A stretch of 64,000 bases of DNA. Origin: Verrucomicrobiia bacterium. GTDB lineage: Bacteria > Verrucomicrobiota > Verrucomicrobiia > Limisphaerales > CAIMTB01. The translations under genes were made by a program, and so were the position numbers. The notes beneath the pieces are model-generated. The model had not been told where the DNA came from, searched no databases, and was given only the letters and a program-made list of their open reading frames with translations. Shown here one piece after another: positions 35,633-46,207 of this stretch. The stretch spans positions 1 through 64,000 of the forward strand of contig JAHCBA010000027.1 of assembly GCA_019634625.1 (NCBI GenBank), in the 5' to 3' direction. The number at the start of each line of letters is the position of its first letter. Position 1 is the first letter of the stretch.

Positions 35633-35850
35633 CTAATAAAGTAAAGAGTCAGGCTAAGCAATCTTGACCGCGATTGAGCTTCGGTCCTCGAGGGATCTCC
35701 TTCCCTTCCGGCGCTCCCATTCAGGACCTGGTTGGGGATCGTCTACAATCAATTATAAAATGCCGGGCAATTTAATTGGATAGTCAACAATAAAGAGTCG
35801 GGCAGTCTATTTGTTTATCAACAAGAAAGAGTCTGGCGGATAATTTTTTT
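35633..35850. repeat. Cluster of AT-rich dispersed elements
   Basis: At least four degenerate units: AATAAAGTAAAGAGTCAGGC (35634), a TATAAAATGCCGGGCAATTT type (~35752), GTCAACAATAAAGAGTCGGG (35783) and TCAACAAGAAAGAGTCTGGC (~35819). They follow the transposase remnant and precede the PEP-CTERM-like gene. The whole 670-bp spacer from 35301 to 35970 has no intact gene. Confidence 0.65.
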
Positions 35851-35970
35851 GGTTCAGACGCTTGCCGGGAACCTGAGTGCGAGGCGCCGGTTTAGGGTCG
35901 GGGTCCATTCGCGGCAAATCCGTTGCGTTTCCGGGGAGGGTGGGGAAGGTCGCCTTGGCCCCGTACCATC

Positions 35971-36810
35971 ATGAACTTGATCCATGTACAATCGCTTCCC
36001 GAGGGAGGCGCAGTGAAGTCCGGGGGACCGGGCGATGGCCCCGGGATTCAAGGGAAGTCCATCTGGGGTGGCTGGCCCCGTGCGGTCTGGCGGCGGGTTG
36101 GGGCGGGTGCCGTGTTGGGGGGCCTGCTGGTTGCTTCGGGATGGGCGGGAGCGGCTTCCTTGGGGATTCGTACGGTATTCCAGCAGTATGATCTTTCGAT
36201 CTCCTGGGTGGAGGACGGCGAATGGGGTGGCGTGACCCGGACCAGCAGCAGCAGCGGCATCATCGGTGCGGCTCGGACGCCCGGCGATTCGGCGGCGGCG
36301 GGAGCCTGGGTGGGAACCGGGGGGATGGGCATCAGCGGGTATTGCGCGGAGGTGGACGGAGCGGGGATTTCGGCGTGGGCGGAGGGCACGTGGGTGTTTC
36401 AGCCCGAATGTCCGGTGCTCGTACTGACCCTTGAGGGCCACTACCGCTACAACTACTACGCGTGGGAGCAGACGCTGGAGGTATCGCTCTGGGATATCAC
36501 CGCGGGGCGAAGCCTGGTGACCTACTTCGGGGACAACTTTGAGTATGGCGAAGTGCCTCCTGAGGTCAGGTTCGAGGTGGATCCGACGCATCTGTACCGG
36601 TTCGTGCTCAAGGGGTCGATGTATGCCTACGCCTCGAAGGACGTGGATATCGAGGTGCGAACGACGCTGCGGTCCGTGCGGCCGGTCCCCGAGACGGCAT
36701 CGAGTCTCGGGCTTCTGATTCTGGCGATGACGGTGGGGTGCGCGGTGGTGCGGCGGGGTCACCAGACTCCAAAGGCGCCGTCGGCGCCCCAGAGATGCGA
36801 GGCGCGGTAG
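35971..36810 (+). CDS. PEP-CTERM-like exported protein
   Basis: About 279 residues if translation begins at [13 protein letters not shown]; the true start is uncertain. A signal-like segment ([18 protein letters not shown]) lies at roughly 40-60. The C terminus has VPE, then a hydrophobic stretch ([17 protein letters not shown]) and RR, a PEP-CTERM sorting signal in which the second Pro is absent. Exosortase would cleave it and pass it to the envelope; no exosortase gene is in this window. The middle is a beta-rich domain with no recognised family. The last 52 bp overlap the convergent pseudopilin gene. Confidence 0.75.
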   Translation: MNLIHVQSLPEGGAVKSGGPGDGPGIQGKSIWGGWPRAVWRRVGAGAVLGGLLVASGWAGAASLGIRTVFQQYDLSISWVEDGEWGGVTRTSSSSGIIGAARTPGDSAAAGAWVGTGGMGISGYCAEVDGAGISAWAEGTWVFQPECPVLVLTLEGHYRYNYYAWEQTLEVSLWDITAGRSLVTYFGDNFEYGEVPPEVRFEVDPTHLYRFVLKGSMYAYASKDVDIEVRTTLRSVRPVPETASSLGLLILAMTVGCAVVRRGHQTPKAPSAPQRCEAR

Positions 36811-37559
36811 GCACGCATGCGTGACATGGGGCGCCAGGCGGCCGAGCCGTCGAGAAGGGCGACGTTGCCGCCGCGCCCGCCGATGTCGGCGGGAGTCTGG
36901 TCGAAGAGGCGGTCGTCCTGATCGAAGTGATCTTCTTCGCGGACGATGGGGCCGCGGGCGCCGTGGGGGGCGAGGATGCGCTGGAAGCTGGGGCAATAGA
37001 CGTTGAGGTCGGCGACGAGGACGAGGGTCGGGTCGTCGCCGGACTTCTGGGGAGAGGTCCAGCGATTGGTGGAGCCGGGCACGGCGTCCCAAGGGGTGCC
37101 GGGATGTCCGCCGAGGTAGTGATAGGCGATGGCGATGCCGTAGTCGTCGTGGAGGCGCCAACCTTCGCGACGTTCCATCCAACGGGTGAGGTTGGGACAA
37201 TCGAGGGAGCGGAGATCGCCTGCGTACCGGAGGAGGTTGGTTTTGGAGGCGTGGGAGAGGATGGGGGTGTGGGTATCGTTGGGATTGCTGTTGTCGGTGC
37301 CACCGGGGGGGAGCCGGTCTTCGTGATCACCGGCGTAGAGGTGGGCGGCGAGGACGAATTGGCGCTGGAGGTTGAGGCAGGCGGTTCGGCGGGCGCGTTC
37401 GCGGGCGTTGGCGAGAGCGGGCAGGAGCATGGACGCGAGAATCCCGATGATGGCGATGGTGACGAGCAATTCGACCAGCGTGAAGGCGGGGTTGGTGGCT
37501 GGGAGGGTGGACGGGCGTTGGCCGGCTTCGCCCGGACGGGATGACCGGCGCGGGTTCAT
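36759..37559 (-). CDS. Type II secretion pseudopilin-like protein (prepilin N-terminal cleavage motif)
   Basis: 266 residues. After a 24-residue leader comes the prepilin motif [20 protein letters not shown]. The C-terminal part ends with [17 protein letters not shown], the family's H-X9-DG region with the His replaced. Such proteins are very abundant in Planctomycetes and Verrucomicrobia and are processed by a prepilin peptidase; their role is unclear. The start codon overlaps the stop of the PQQ-type propeller gene (ATGA), so it is translationally coupled. Confidence 0.9.
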   Translation of the reverse strand: MNPRRSSRPGEAGQRPSTLPATNPAFTLVELLVTIAIIGILASMLLPALANARERARRTACLNLQRQFVLAAHLYAGDHEDRLPPGGTDNSNPNDTHTPILSHASKTNLLRYAGDLRSLDCPNLTRWMERREGWRLHDDYGIAIAYHYLGGHPGTPWDAVPGSTNRWTSPQKSGDDPTLVLVADLNVYCPSFQRILAPHGARGPIVREEDHFDQDDRLFDQTPADIGGRGGNVALLDGSAAWRPMSRMRAYRASHLWGADGAFGVW

Positions 37560-39160
37560 GGTCGGCCCTCCCGATCTTGAACGCGGAAGAACCGGATTGG
37601 CCCGAGATCGGCAGGAAGCTCGGTGACCAGGGCATCTCCCTCGGGCTGGAGCGGGGCGAAGACGGTGGGCCAGGGCTGAGGTGGTCCGGGCAGTTCGGGA
37701 GTGCTCAGGACTTCGAGTCGCCCGGCCCAGGCGGGGTTGATTGGGGCGCCGTCGAGGCTGGCGACTTTAAGGCGGACGCCGCCGCCATTCCGGGGAAGTT
37801 CGGTGGCGAGTCGGAGCGGGGGAAGCGGGGGTGGGGCGGTGCTGAGATCGACGGCGACGATTTCGGATTGCAATGAGGAATTGCGGGCGAAGAGGACGCC
37901 GTTGGCGAGGGCGGGACGATTCCAGCAGTGGGCATGAAGGATCTTGAAGCGGCCGAGTTCGGAGTAGCCCTGGGGGTTGGGCGGAACCAGGACAAGTTCG
38001 CCGGACTCGGTGAGGACGATGAGGGAATTGGCGGCGCGGATGAGGCTGCCGAAGCCGATATTGCCGGAGCCGACTTGAGTTTGGGTCCAGCGGTTGGTGC
38101 CGGCGGACGGGTCGAGGCAGGCGAGGCGAGCCTGGGCGGAAGTGGGACTGGGGATGGCGTAGATGAATCCTTCGTGTGCCACCGGGGTGGACCAGTGGAG
38201 TTGGTAGGCATTACCGCGTTGACGGGCGGTTTCGACCGCGGTGAAGCCGGAGTCGGTGCGGCTGATCTGCCCGATCCAGGTTCCCGCGGCGTAGGCAGCG
38301 GAGGCGTGAACGTGGTTGCCAGCCACGACGGGAGAGGCGGCCGTGGACGTGTGGGAGGGGGAGAACTCGAGGCGCCAGAGGACGGCGCCGGTTTCGGGGA
38401 CGACGCTGACGAGCCCGGGGAGGGTGAGGAAGATGGCCTGGGCGACGCCGTCGAGGTGGGCGAGGACGGGGGTGGCGTGGGTCAGGCCGACTTCCTGACC
38501 GCTCCAGGCGGTCGAGCCGTCGTGCTTGCGAACGGCCATCAGGCGGCGGCCGGGAGCGTTGGCATTGAGGAGGATCAGGTCACCCACCAGGAGCGGCGAG
38601 GCGGCGTTCTCCCAGGGAAGGACGGAACTGCCGAGTTCCTGGGGAAAATCGCGGATCCACGCGATGTCACCGGTCCCGGCGTGCAGGGCGAGGAGTTTCA
38701 GGTGGGACGTGATGAGATAGACGCGATCGCCATCGAGTGTGGGGGTGGAGCGGGGCCCGTCGATGCGGTCGTCGTATCCGGCGAGGTCGGTGTAACGGGC
38801 GCGTTCGACGTCCACGGCCCAGAGGGGGTCGCCGGTGGCGGCGTCGAGGGCCAGGCAGAACTCGCGTTCCCCGGAAGGGGTGGCACGCCGTTCCTGGGTG
38901 ACGATCCGGCCGTGCTGCGCGGCGATCGAACTCCAGCCGGGACCGATGGGCCGGCGCCAGAGGATGCGCGGGGGCTGTTCCTCCCAGTCGGTGCGAACGG
39001 ACTCCAGGGAACTGCCGTCACCGAGCGGCCCGTGGTACTGGGGCCAGTCGGCGGCGGGGAGGACGGTCGCGGTGCAGGCCAGGAGGGCGAGGGTGAGGAA
39101 CGCAGTGCGCCGGGAGGCGCCGGAGCGGGGGTGGGATCGGAGACTGGCGGCGTGGCGCAT
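37556..39160 (-). CDS. Secreted PQQ-type beta-propeller protein
   Basis: 534 residues with a signal ([20 protein letters not shown]). Repeats of the PQQ/quinoprotein-like propeller include [36 protein letters not shown] and [14 protein letters not shown]. The start is placed at [11 protein letters not shown]; the frame is open further upstream only as a shadow of the channel gene. It probably binds another protein or has lost catalysis, since no PQQ ligands were confirmed. It lies 26 bp after the sodium channel and overlaps the pseudopilin by 4 bp. Confidence 0.85.
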   Translation of the reverse strand: MRHAASLRSHPRSGASRRTAFLTLALLACTATVLPAADWPQYHGPLGDGSSLESVRTDWEEQPPRILWRRPIGPGWSSIAAQHGRIVTQERRATPSGEREFCLALDAATGDPLWAVDVERARYTDLAGYDDRIDGPRSTPTLDGDRVYLITSHLKLLALHAGTGDIAWIRDFPQELGSSVLPWENAASPLLVGDLILLNANAPGRRLMAVRKHDGSTAWSGQEVGLTHATPVLAHLDGVAQAIFLTLPGLVSVVPETGAVLWRLEFSPSHTSTAASPVVAGNHVHASAAYAAGTWIGQISRTDSGFTAVETARQRGNAYQLHWSTPVAHEGFIYAIPSPTSAQARLACLDPSAGTNRWTQTQVGSGNIGFGSLIRAANSLIVLTESGELVLVPPNPQGYSELGRFKILHAHCWNRPALANGVLFARNSSLQSEIVAVDLSTAPPPLPPLRLATELPRNGGGVRLKVASLDGAPINPAWAGRLEVLSTPELPGPPQPWPTVFAPLQPEGDALVTELPADLGPIRFFRVQDREGRP

Positions 39161-39186
39161 GGGCGAAGGCCCCGGCCGCCGCGGGG

Positions 39187-40065
39187 TCAGGGCTGGGCCG
39201 AAGGGCTGTCTGGAGGTGTCGCGCCGTTGGGGGGCGGTGTCAACCTGCGTTCGACCGTGGTGCGGAGGTTTTGCAGATCCTGTTCCATCCGGCGCAGGGT
39301 CACGATGAGATCGTCCTGGCTGAGGAAGGCAGGGGGTTCGGTGGCGAGTTCCTGCATGGTCGAGACGATGATCCCGATGAAGAGATTGAGGATGGTGAAG
39401 GTGGCGACGACGATGAAGGGGACGAAGAAGGCCCAGGCCCAGGGGTGCGACTCCATGACGGGCCGGACGATGCCCATCGACCAGCTCTCGAGGGTCATGA
39501 TCTGGAAGAGCGTGTAGAGGCTGCGTCCGAGAGTGCCGAACCAGTCGGGATGGGTGGGTCCGAACAGGGCGGTGACCAGCACGCCGGCGGTGTAGTAGAA
39601 GATGCTGGCGACCGCGATGACACTGGCGAGACCGGGGATGGCGTGGAGGAAGGCGGCGACGACCTTGCGGAGCTGGGGGATGATGGTGAGCAACCGGAGG
39701 ACGCGGAGGACGCGGAGCGAACGGAGGACCGACCATGCACCGGAACCCGGGACGAGGGCGATGCCGACGACGGCGGCGTCGAACCAGTTCCAGCCGTTGC
39801 GCCAGAAGAGGCCGCGATAGGCGGTGAGTTTGATGCCGAGTTCGACAACGAACAGGGAGAGGCAGATCCGGTCGATGGCCACGAGCCATCCGCCGATCTG
39901 GGCGCGCAGGCTCGGGCTGGTTTCCATTCCGAGGATCACGGCGTTGATCAGGATGACAACGGTGATGGCGATTTCGACGCTGCGGGCTTCGACGCGACGG
40001 GCCAGGGACAGGCGCCAGGGGGCGGCGCGGGTAGCCAGCAGACGCTGGAGATCGAGCTCACTCAC
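39187..40065 (-). CDS. Bacterial voltage-gated sodium channel (NaChBac/BacNav family)
   Basis: 292 residues with six transmembrane segments. S4 has arginines at every third position (R115, R118, R121, R124), giving the voltage sensor. The selectivity filter TLESWS (191-196) matches the Na+-selective TLESWS filter of NaChBac-type channels. A C-terminal coiled coil (LIVTLRRMEQDLQNLRTTVE) fits the tetramer bundle. It probably passes Na+ on depolarisation and could serve motility or pH responses. It follows eno on the same strand after a stem-loop. Confidence 0.92.
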   Translation of the reverse strand: MSELDLQRLLATRAAPWRLSLARRVEARSVEIAITVVILINAVILGMETSPSLRAQIGGWLVAIDRICLSLFVVELGIKLTAYRGLFWRNGWNWFDAAVVGIALVPGSGAWSVLRSLRVLRVLRLLTIIPQLRKVVAAFLHAIPGLASVIAVASIFYYTAGVLVTALFGPTHPDWFGTLGRSLYTLFQIMTLESWSMGIVRPVMESHPWAWAFFVPFIVVATFTILNLFIGIIVSTMQELATEPPAFLSQDDLIVTLRRMEQDLQNLRTTVERRLTPPPNGATPPDSPSAQP

Positions 40066-40101
40066 GGTGGGCGGCGGGCGGGCGCGAGCGGGGAGGGGGA
40101 A

Positions 40102-40134
40102 CCGGACTTCCCGTCAGGGTGGTGGGAAGTCCGG
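40102..40134 (-). terminator. Stem-loop after enolase
   Basis: A perfect 11-bp stem, CCGGACTTCCC and GGGAAGTCCGG, with an 11-nt loop, 14 nt past the eno stop. On the minus strand it is followed only by TTCCCCCTCC, so it may attenuate rather than fully stop transcription into the channel gene. Confidence 0.6.
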
Positions 40135-40147
40135 GATGGGTGGCGGA

Positions 40148-41537
<1,390 letters not shown>

Positions 41538-41730
41538 GAAACGGGGGTCCGAGTTCAGGGCTGCCGGGACTCCGGAAAGGGGATATTCCAACGTGGAAGC
41601 CTCCGACCGGAATCGCGATGGCCGCCTGGATTTGGTGGTGGGCCGGGGTTGGCAGGATGGGGTGGGGTCGAGGTGACGCGGATGCTCGGACCGATGGACT
41701 TCGGCGAGGCCGCTTTTTATCGTCCGGGGC

Positions 41731-43095
41731 ATGGCGTCCACGGTTCGCGTCCGGTTTGCTCCCTCGCCGACGGGTTTTCTGCATATCGGCGGGGCGCGCA
41801 CGGCCCTGTTCAACTGGCTTTTTGCCCGCAGCCAGAGGGGTGCGTTTGTATTGCGGATCGAGGACACCGATGCGGCCCGCAACACGCAGGAGGCAACCGA
41901 TGTGATTCTTCATGGGTTGAGGTGGCTGGGGCTGGACTGGGACGAGGGGCCGGAGACTGGCGATCCCGATGGGCCGAGCCGCGGCGAGCGGGGTCCGTAT
42001 TTTCAGTCCCGAAGGTCCGGACATTACCAGCGGTGGATCGAGGTGTTGCGGCAGCGGGGTCATGCCTACGAGCGCGACGGGGCGGTGCGCTTCCGGATGC
42101 CCCGGGAGCCGATCGTCCTTCGCGACCGGATCGTTGGCGAGATCACCCGCGCGCTGACCGACCGGGAGGAGGCGGACCCGGACTTCGTCATCGTTCGAAG
42201 CGATGGGCAGCCGGTGTTCCACCTGGTCAACGTGATCGACGACCTGGAAATGGGCATCACGCATGTCATCCGCGGCGAGGACCACGTCAGCAACACGGCC
42301 AAGCACATCGCACTCTTCCGGGCGCTTGGGGCCGAGGCGCCGGAGTATGCGCACATCCCGCTGATTCTGAATCCGGACGGATCGAAGATGAGCAAGCGCG
42401 ACCGGGGGGCGAGCCTGCAGTCGTATGTGGAGGAAGGGTATCTGCCGGCGGCGGTGAACAATTACCTGTGTCTGCTTGGTTGGAGCCCGAAGGGCGGGGA
42501 GGAACCGATGACCCTCGAGGAGGCGGCGCGCCGGTTCAGGCTGGAAGATGTGAACCGCAGCAATGCGCGGTTTGACCTGAAGAAGCTCGAGCACTTCCAC
42601 TTCGAGCATACCCGGCGGCTGGATCCGGCCCGGTTCGTGGAGATCGGTGCGGCGGCCCTGCGGCGGGCCGGCATCGACACGTCCGCCTTCGCGCCCGAGT
42701 ACGTCGCGGCGGCACTTGGGACGGTCCAGGAGAAGGGGCGGCTGTTCGGGGAACTGGCGGGGTGGGTGGACTTCTATTTCCTCCCGGACCATGCCCTGCG
42801 CTTCGATGCCGAAGCGGTGGCGAAGGCATTGACCCCGGCGAGCGCACCGCTGCTCGGGCAGTTGCGGGAGAGGTTCGCGGCCTTGCCGGGGTTCGAAGCC
42901 GCCGCCCTCGAGGCGGCGCTGAAGCAATTGGCGGTGGATCTCGGGGTGAAGGCCGGTCCGCTGGTGCAACCGTGCCGGGTGGCCTGCACCGGGCGCGGGG
43001 TCGGCCCGAGCCTTTATCACCTGATGGCTGTGCTGGGCCGGGACCGCGTGTTGAACCGTCTCGACCTGGCGCAGGCGAAGGCCGTTCAGGGTTAG
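41731..43095 (+). CDS. gltX: Glutamyl-tRNA synthetase
   Basis: 454 residues beginning MASTVRVRFAPSPTGFLHIG. The class I HIGH-like motif LHIGG and the KMSKRDRG signature are present, as are the acceptor-binding and C-terminal helical domains. It charges tRNA-Glu (and in some bacteria tRNA-Gln). The 290-bp space between eno and this gene holds only the eno promoter region. Confidence 0.97.
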   Translation: MASTVRVRFAPSPTGFLHIGGARTALFNWLFARSQRGAFVLRIEDTDAARNTQEATDVILHGLRWLGLDWDEGPETGDPDGPSRGERGPYFQSRRSGHYQRWIEVLRQRGHAYERDGAVRFRMPREPIVLRDRIVGEITRALTDREEADPDFVIVRSDGQPVFHLVNVIDDLEMGITHVIRGEDHVSNTAKHIALFRALGAEAPEYAHIPLILNPDGSKMSKRDRGASLQSYVEEGYLPAAVNNYLCLLGWSPKGGEEPMTLEEAARRFRLEDVNRSNARFDLKKLEHFHFEHTRRLDPARFVEIGAAALRRAGIDTSAFAPEYVAAALGTVQEKGRLFGELAGWVDFYFLPDHALRFDAEAVAKALTPASAPLLGQLRERFAALPGFEAAALEAALKQLAVDLGVKAGPLVQPCRVACTGRGVGPSLYHLMAVLGRDRVLNRLDLAQAKAVQG

Positions 43096-43195
43096 GCCCA
43101 TGTTCCGTTCGACATTCCGCAGACGCACCCCGGGTGTACCGTGCGGCAAGAGGGGGATGGGATGGAAGGATGGTACAGGGTCTTGCCGCCCTTCG

Positions 43196-43260
43196 TTTGG
43201 TGTGCACGCTTTAGCGTGTCGGGGTGGTTCGGAGGCTCACGCTGAAGCGTGGACACCCAA
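43196..43260. repeat. Interrupted inverted repeat with CACGCTTTAGCGTG and CACGCTGAAGCGTG
   Basis: Two 14-bp palindromes (43205-43218 and 43238-43251) are themselves arms of a larger inverted repeat with outer TTTGGTGTG and GACACCCAA. It resembles a BIME/REP-type element, in the 245-bp space between gltX and the HIT gene. Confidence 0.85.
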
Positions 43261-43340
43261 CCCCTCTGGCGGGGCGGGAAGCGGGGGGGCGAAGGTTTCC
43301 GGCGTGACCGGGGGGTGGGGAGGGGCTAGCGTTTCGGGCG

Positions 43341-43835
43341 ATGGAACGTCTGCACGCCCCGTGGCGGATCGAGTATATCCTGGCGCCGAAGGAGCCGGGC
43401 GGAAACGGATCGGTGTTTCGTCGGATCGGGGAAGGGACGGACGACGAGGAAAACCTGGTGGTGGCACGGGGCCGGACCTGCTACGCGCTGCTGAACAACT
43501 ACCCGTACAATGGCGGCCACCTGATGGTGGTGCCGTACCGTCAGGTGAGGGATCTGGACGGATTGACGGACGAGGAGATGCTGGAGTTGATGCGGATGGC
43601 GCGGCGTTGCATGAGGGTGTTGCGGGAGTCGATGAAGGCGGACGGGTTCAATGTGGGGCTGAATCTTGGGCGGGTGGCGGGGGCGGGGATCGAGGAGCAT
43701 TTGCATCTGCATGTGGTGCCGAGGTGGGCGGGGGACACGAACTTCATGCCGGTGCTGGCGGGGACGACGGTGTTGCCGCAGGCGTTGCGGGAGGTGGCGG
43801 AAAATGTGCGCCAGGCGTTGGCGCGGGAGGAATGA
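43341..43835 (+). CDS. HIT-family hydrolase/AP4A-type phosphorylase-like protein
   Basis: 164 residues with the histidine triad EEHLHLHVVPRW and upstream NNYPYNGGHLMVVPY, both typical of the HIT branch related to Ap4A phosphorylases. It probably hydrolyses or phosphorylyses nucleoside phosphates. The phoH start is 7 nt after its stop. Confidence 0.93.
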   Translation: MERLHAPWRIEYILAPKEPGGNGSVFRRIGEGTDDEENLVVARGRTCYALLNNYPYNGGHLMVVPYRQVRDLDGLTDEEMLELMRMARRCMRVLRESMKADGFNVGLNLGRVAGAGIEEHLHLHVVPRWAGDTNFMPVLAGTTVLPQALREVAENVRQALAREE

Positions 43836-43842
43836 GACGCTT

Positions 43843-44823
43843 GTGAGGGAGACCACCGAGGAGACGCTGCACTTCGAGAGTGCGCGCCACGCGCAGCAGT
43901 TGTTCCACAACGACCCCAAGAACCTGCAGGCTTTGGAGAAGGCGCTGGGGGTGAAGGCCACGTCGAGGGAGGGATGGATCAAACTGGAAGGCGGCACCGA
44001 CGCGGTGGGGAAGGCTCGACGGCTGTTCGAATTGCTCGAGGCCTCGGCCAAGGCGGGGCAGCCGATCCGGACGAAGGAGTTTGCCTACGCCCTGAACGTG
44101 GTCCAGCACGAGGGGGCGGAGGCGTTGGCCGACCTGTTCGGGACGCGGATCCAGACTTCGACCCGGAAGGCCCAGGTGACGCCGAAGACGACCGGGCAGC
44201 GCCGGTATGTGGAGGCCATCCGGCAGCATGACCTGACCTTGGGGATCGGGCCGGCGGGGACGGGGAAGACCTACCTGGCCATGGCCATGGCGGTGGCTTC
44301 GTTGCGGGAGGAGAAGGTGGCCCGGATCATCCTGACGCGTCCGGCCGTGGAGGCGGGCGAGGCGCTGGGTTTCCTGCCCGGCGATCTGTACGAGAAGATC
44401 GCGCCCTATCTGCGACCCCTGCAGGACGCGCTGCACGACATGATGCCGGCGGAGGACATTCAGAAGAACAAGGAACGCGGGGTGATCGAGATCGCGCCGC
44501 TGGCGTACATGCGGGGACGGACGTTGAACAACGCCTTTGTGATTCTGGACGAGGCGCAGAACGCCACGGGGGAGCAGATGTTCATGTTCCTGACCCGGCT
44601 GGGATTCGGGTCGCGGGCGGTGGTGACGGGGGATCCGACACAAATCGACCTTCCCAAGAACCGTCCGTCGGGGCTGGTCGAGGCGGTGCGGGCCTTGCGC
44701 GGGGTGGAGGGGATTGCCGTGTGCGAGTTCACCCGGCGCGACGTGGTGCGTCATCCGCTGGTGCAGCGGATCATCTCGGCCTACGAGGAACACCGGGGCC
44801 GGCGGGATAGGGAGGGGCCGTGA
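43843..44823 (+). CDS. phoH: PhoH-like ATPase
   Basis: 326 residues if the GTG start (VRETTEETLHFES) is correct; GGAGG lies 12 nt upstream and no better codon is near. An N-terminal KH-like part is followed by Walker A GPAGTGKTYLA and Walker B FVILDEAQN. It is an RNA-related NTPase frequently encoded beside ybeY, as here. The heptamer array separates the two genes. Confidence 0.92.
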   Translation: MRETTEETLHFESARHAQQLFHNDPKNLQALEKALGVKATSREGWIKLEGGTDAVGKARRLFELLEASAKAGQPIRTKEFAYALNVVQHEGAEALADLFGTRIQTSTRKAQVTPKTTGQRRYVEAIRQHDLTLGIGPAGTGKTYLAMAMAVASLREEKVARIILTRPAVEAGEALGFLPGDLYEKIAPYLRPLQDALHDMMPAEDIQKNKERGVIEIAPLAYMRGRTLNNAFVILDEAQNATGEQMFMFLTRLGFGSRAVVTGDPTQIDLPKNRPSGLVEAVRALRGVEGIAVCEFTRRDVVRHPLVQRIISAYEEHRGRRDREGP

Positions 44824-44824
44824 G

Positions 44825-44922
44825 ATCTGAAACCTGAAACCTGAAACCTGAAACCTGAAACCTGAAACCTGAAACCTGAAACCTGAAACCTGAGACCTGA
44901 GACCTGAGACCTGAAGACTGGA
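44825..44922. repeat. Tandem heptamer array 3 (14 units)
   Basis: Mostly perfect ACCTGAA units (ATCTGAA, eight ACCTGAA, three ACCTGAG, ACCTGAA, GACTGGA). It starts one base after the phoH stop and ends 28 bp before ybeY. Confidence 0.95.
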
Positions 44923-44950
44923 GATCTGAGGGCGGAGACGGGAACGGAGT

Positions 44951-45418
44951 ATGAAGCGGGAGGTGGTGGTGCGGGTGCGGCAGCGCCGGTGGCTCGTGGA
45001 CCGGGAGGGATTGACGCGTCTGACCGAGGCGTTCCTGGGGGAGGAACTGGGGCTGGGGGAGTGGTGTCTGGGGATTCAGCTGGTGGGGGAGCGGGCGATG
45101 TCGGAGCAGAATGAGCGGTGGCTCGGTCACGAGGGGTCCACGGATGTCATCACCTTCGACCATCGGGAGGGGCCGGGGGAGGCGCTTCATGGGGAGTTGT
45201 TTGTGAGCGTGGACGACGCGGTGCGACAGGCGGAGGAGTTCGGGAGCACGCCGTCGATGGAGTTGGTGCGGTACGTGGTGCATGGCGTGCTGCACTTGCA
45301 GGGGTACGACGATCGGGACGGGGTCTCGCGACGGGCGATGAAGCGGGCGGAGGATCGTTGGGTGAGGCGGCTGGCGAGACGGTTCGCGTTGCGGGAGTTG
45401 GTGGCTCGCCTAGGGTGA
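44951..45418 (+). CDS. ybeY: Endoribonuclease YbeY (rRNA maturation factor)
   Basis: 155 residues with GSTDVITFDH and the metal motif HGVLHLQGYDD. The last of the three metal-binding residues of the usual HGxLHLxGYDH motif is Asp here rather than His. Bacteroidetes YbeY proteins, from memory, also have Asp at that place (GYKD), so the enzyme may still be active. It takes part in 16S rRNA 3'-end processing and ribosome quality control. phoH lies upstream across a repeat array; DUF502 starts 4 bp downstream. Confidence 0.92.
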   Translation: MKREVVVRVRQRRWLVDREGLTRLTEAFLGEELGLGEWCLGIQLVGERAMSEQNERWLGHEGSTDVITFDHREGPGEALHGELFVSVDDAVRQAEEFGSTPSMELVRYVVHGVLHLQGYDDRDGVSRRAMKRAEDRWVRRLARRFALRELVARLG

Positions 45419-45422
45419 ACGC

Positions 45423-46196
45423 ATGAGCGAGAAGGCACACACGTGGAGGGGCGATTTCTACGCCGGGGTTGCCATTGTGTTGCCGGTGGCGGTCTCGCTG
45501 GTGATTTTCGAGTGGCTGCTGGGGGCGGTGTCGAATGCCGCGAGCACGCTGCTGTTCTTCCTGCCCTGGGTTCTGGACCGGGAGTTCATTTATGTGAACG
45601 GGCGGAGCGGCCAGATGTTCTGGCACTGGAAGGTGGCGGCCACGGTGCTGCTGGTGGCGCTGGTGTGGCTGACCGGGCACCTCGGCCGCGATTTTCTGGG
45701 CCGGAAGGCGATTGCGGCGGTGGACGCGATCCTGTTGCGGGTGCCGGTGTTGAACACCATCCACGGGGTGGTCAAGCAGGTGAACGATGCGTTCCGGTCC
45801 ACCCACGGCCGGTCGTTCAAGCAGGTGGTGCTGGTCGAGTTCCCGCGGAAAGGAGTGTATTCGCTGGGGTTCGTGACCGGGGCGGACCAGCAGGAGGTAC
45901 AGCACCGGACACAGGAAAAGGTCCTGAGTGTCTTCGTTCCCACCACGCCGAATCCGACCAGCGGCTACCTGGTCATGGTACCGGAAAACCAGGTGCGGGT
46001 GCTCGACATGACGGTGACGGACGGAATCAAGTACATCATCAGCCTCGGCTCCGTGACGCCCCCATGGCAGCCGGCATTGCCTGGGGGGGCGGGGACGCTG
46101 GTGGCCCCGGCCAACGGGGAGGCCCCGGGGGTGCTGGAGGGTGGGAGTGGGAGGGAGGAGGAAGGTTCCACGGTGACCGTGGTCGAGGCGCGGTGA
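45423..46196 (+). CDS. DUF502 membrane protein
   Basis: 257 residues. Two membrane segments (FYAGVAIVLPVAVSLVIF, VAATVLLVALVWLTGHLG) are followed by conserved DUF502 sequence LRVPVLNTIHGVVKQVNDAF, VVLVEFPRKGVYSLGFVTG and VFVPTTPNPTSGYLVMVPE. The function is unknown. The stop overlaps a GTG that could start recO (GTGA). Confidence 0.9.
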   Translation: MSEKAHTWRGDFYAGVAIVLPVAVSLVIFEWLLGAVSNAASTLLFFLPWVLDREFIYVNGRSGQMFWHWKVAATVLLVALVWLTGHLGRDFLGRKAIAAVDAILLRVPVLNTIHGVVKQVNDAFRSTHGRSFKQVVLVEFPRKGVYSLGFVTGADQQEVQHRTQEKVLSVFVPTTPNPTSGYLVMVPENQVRVLDMTVTDGIKYIISLGSVTPPWQPALPGGAGTLVAPANGEAPGVLEGGSGREEEGSTVTVVEAR

Positions 46197-46207
46197 GCGG
46201 GGGTTCC

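Noticed and set aside
44825-44922. CRISPR array
   Set aside because: The units are 7 bp with no spacers; it is a simple tandem repeat.
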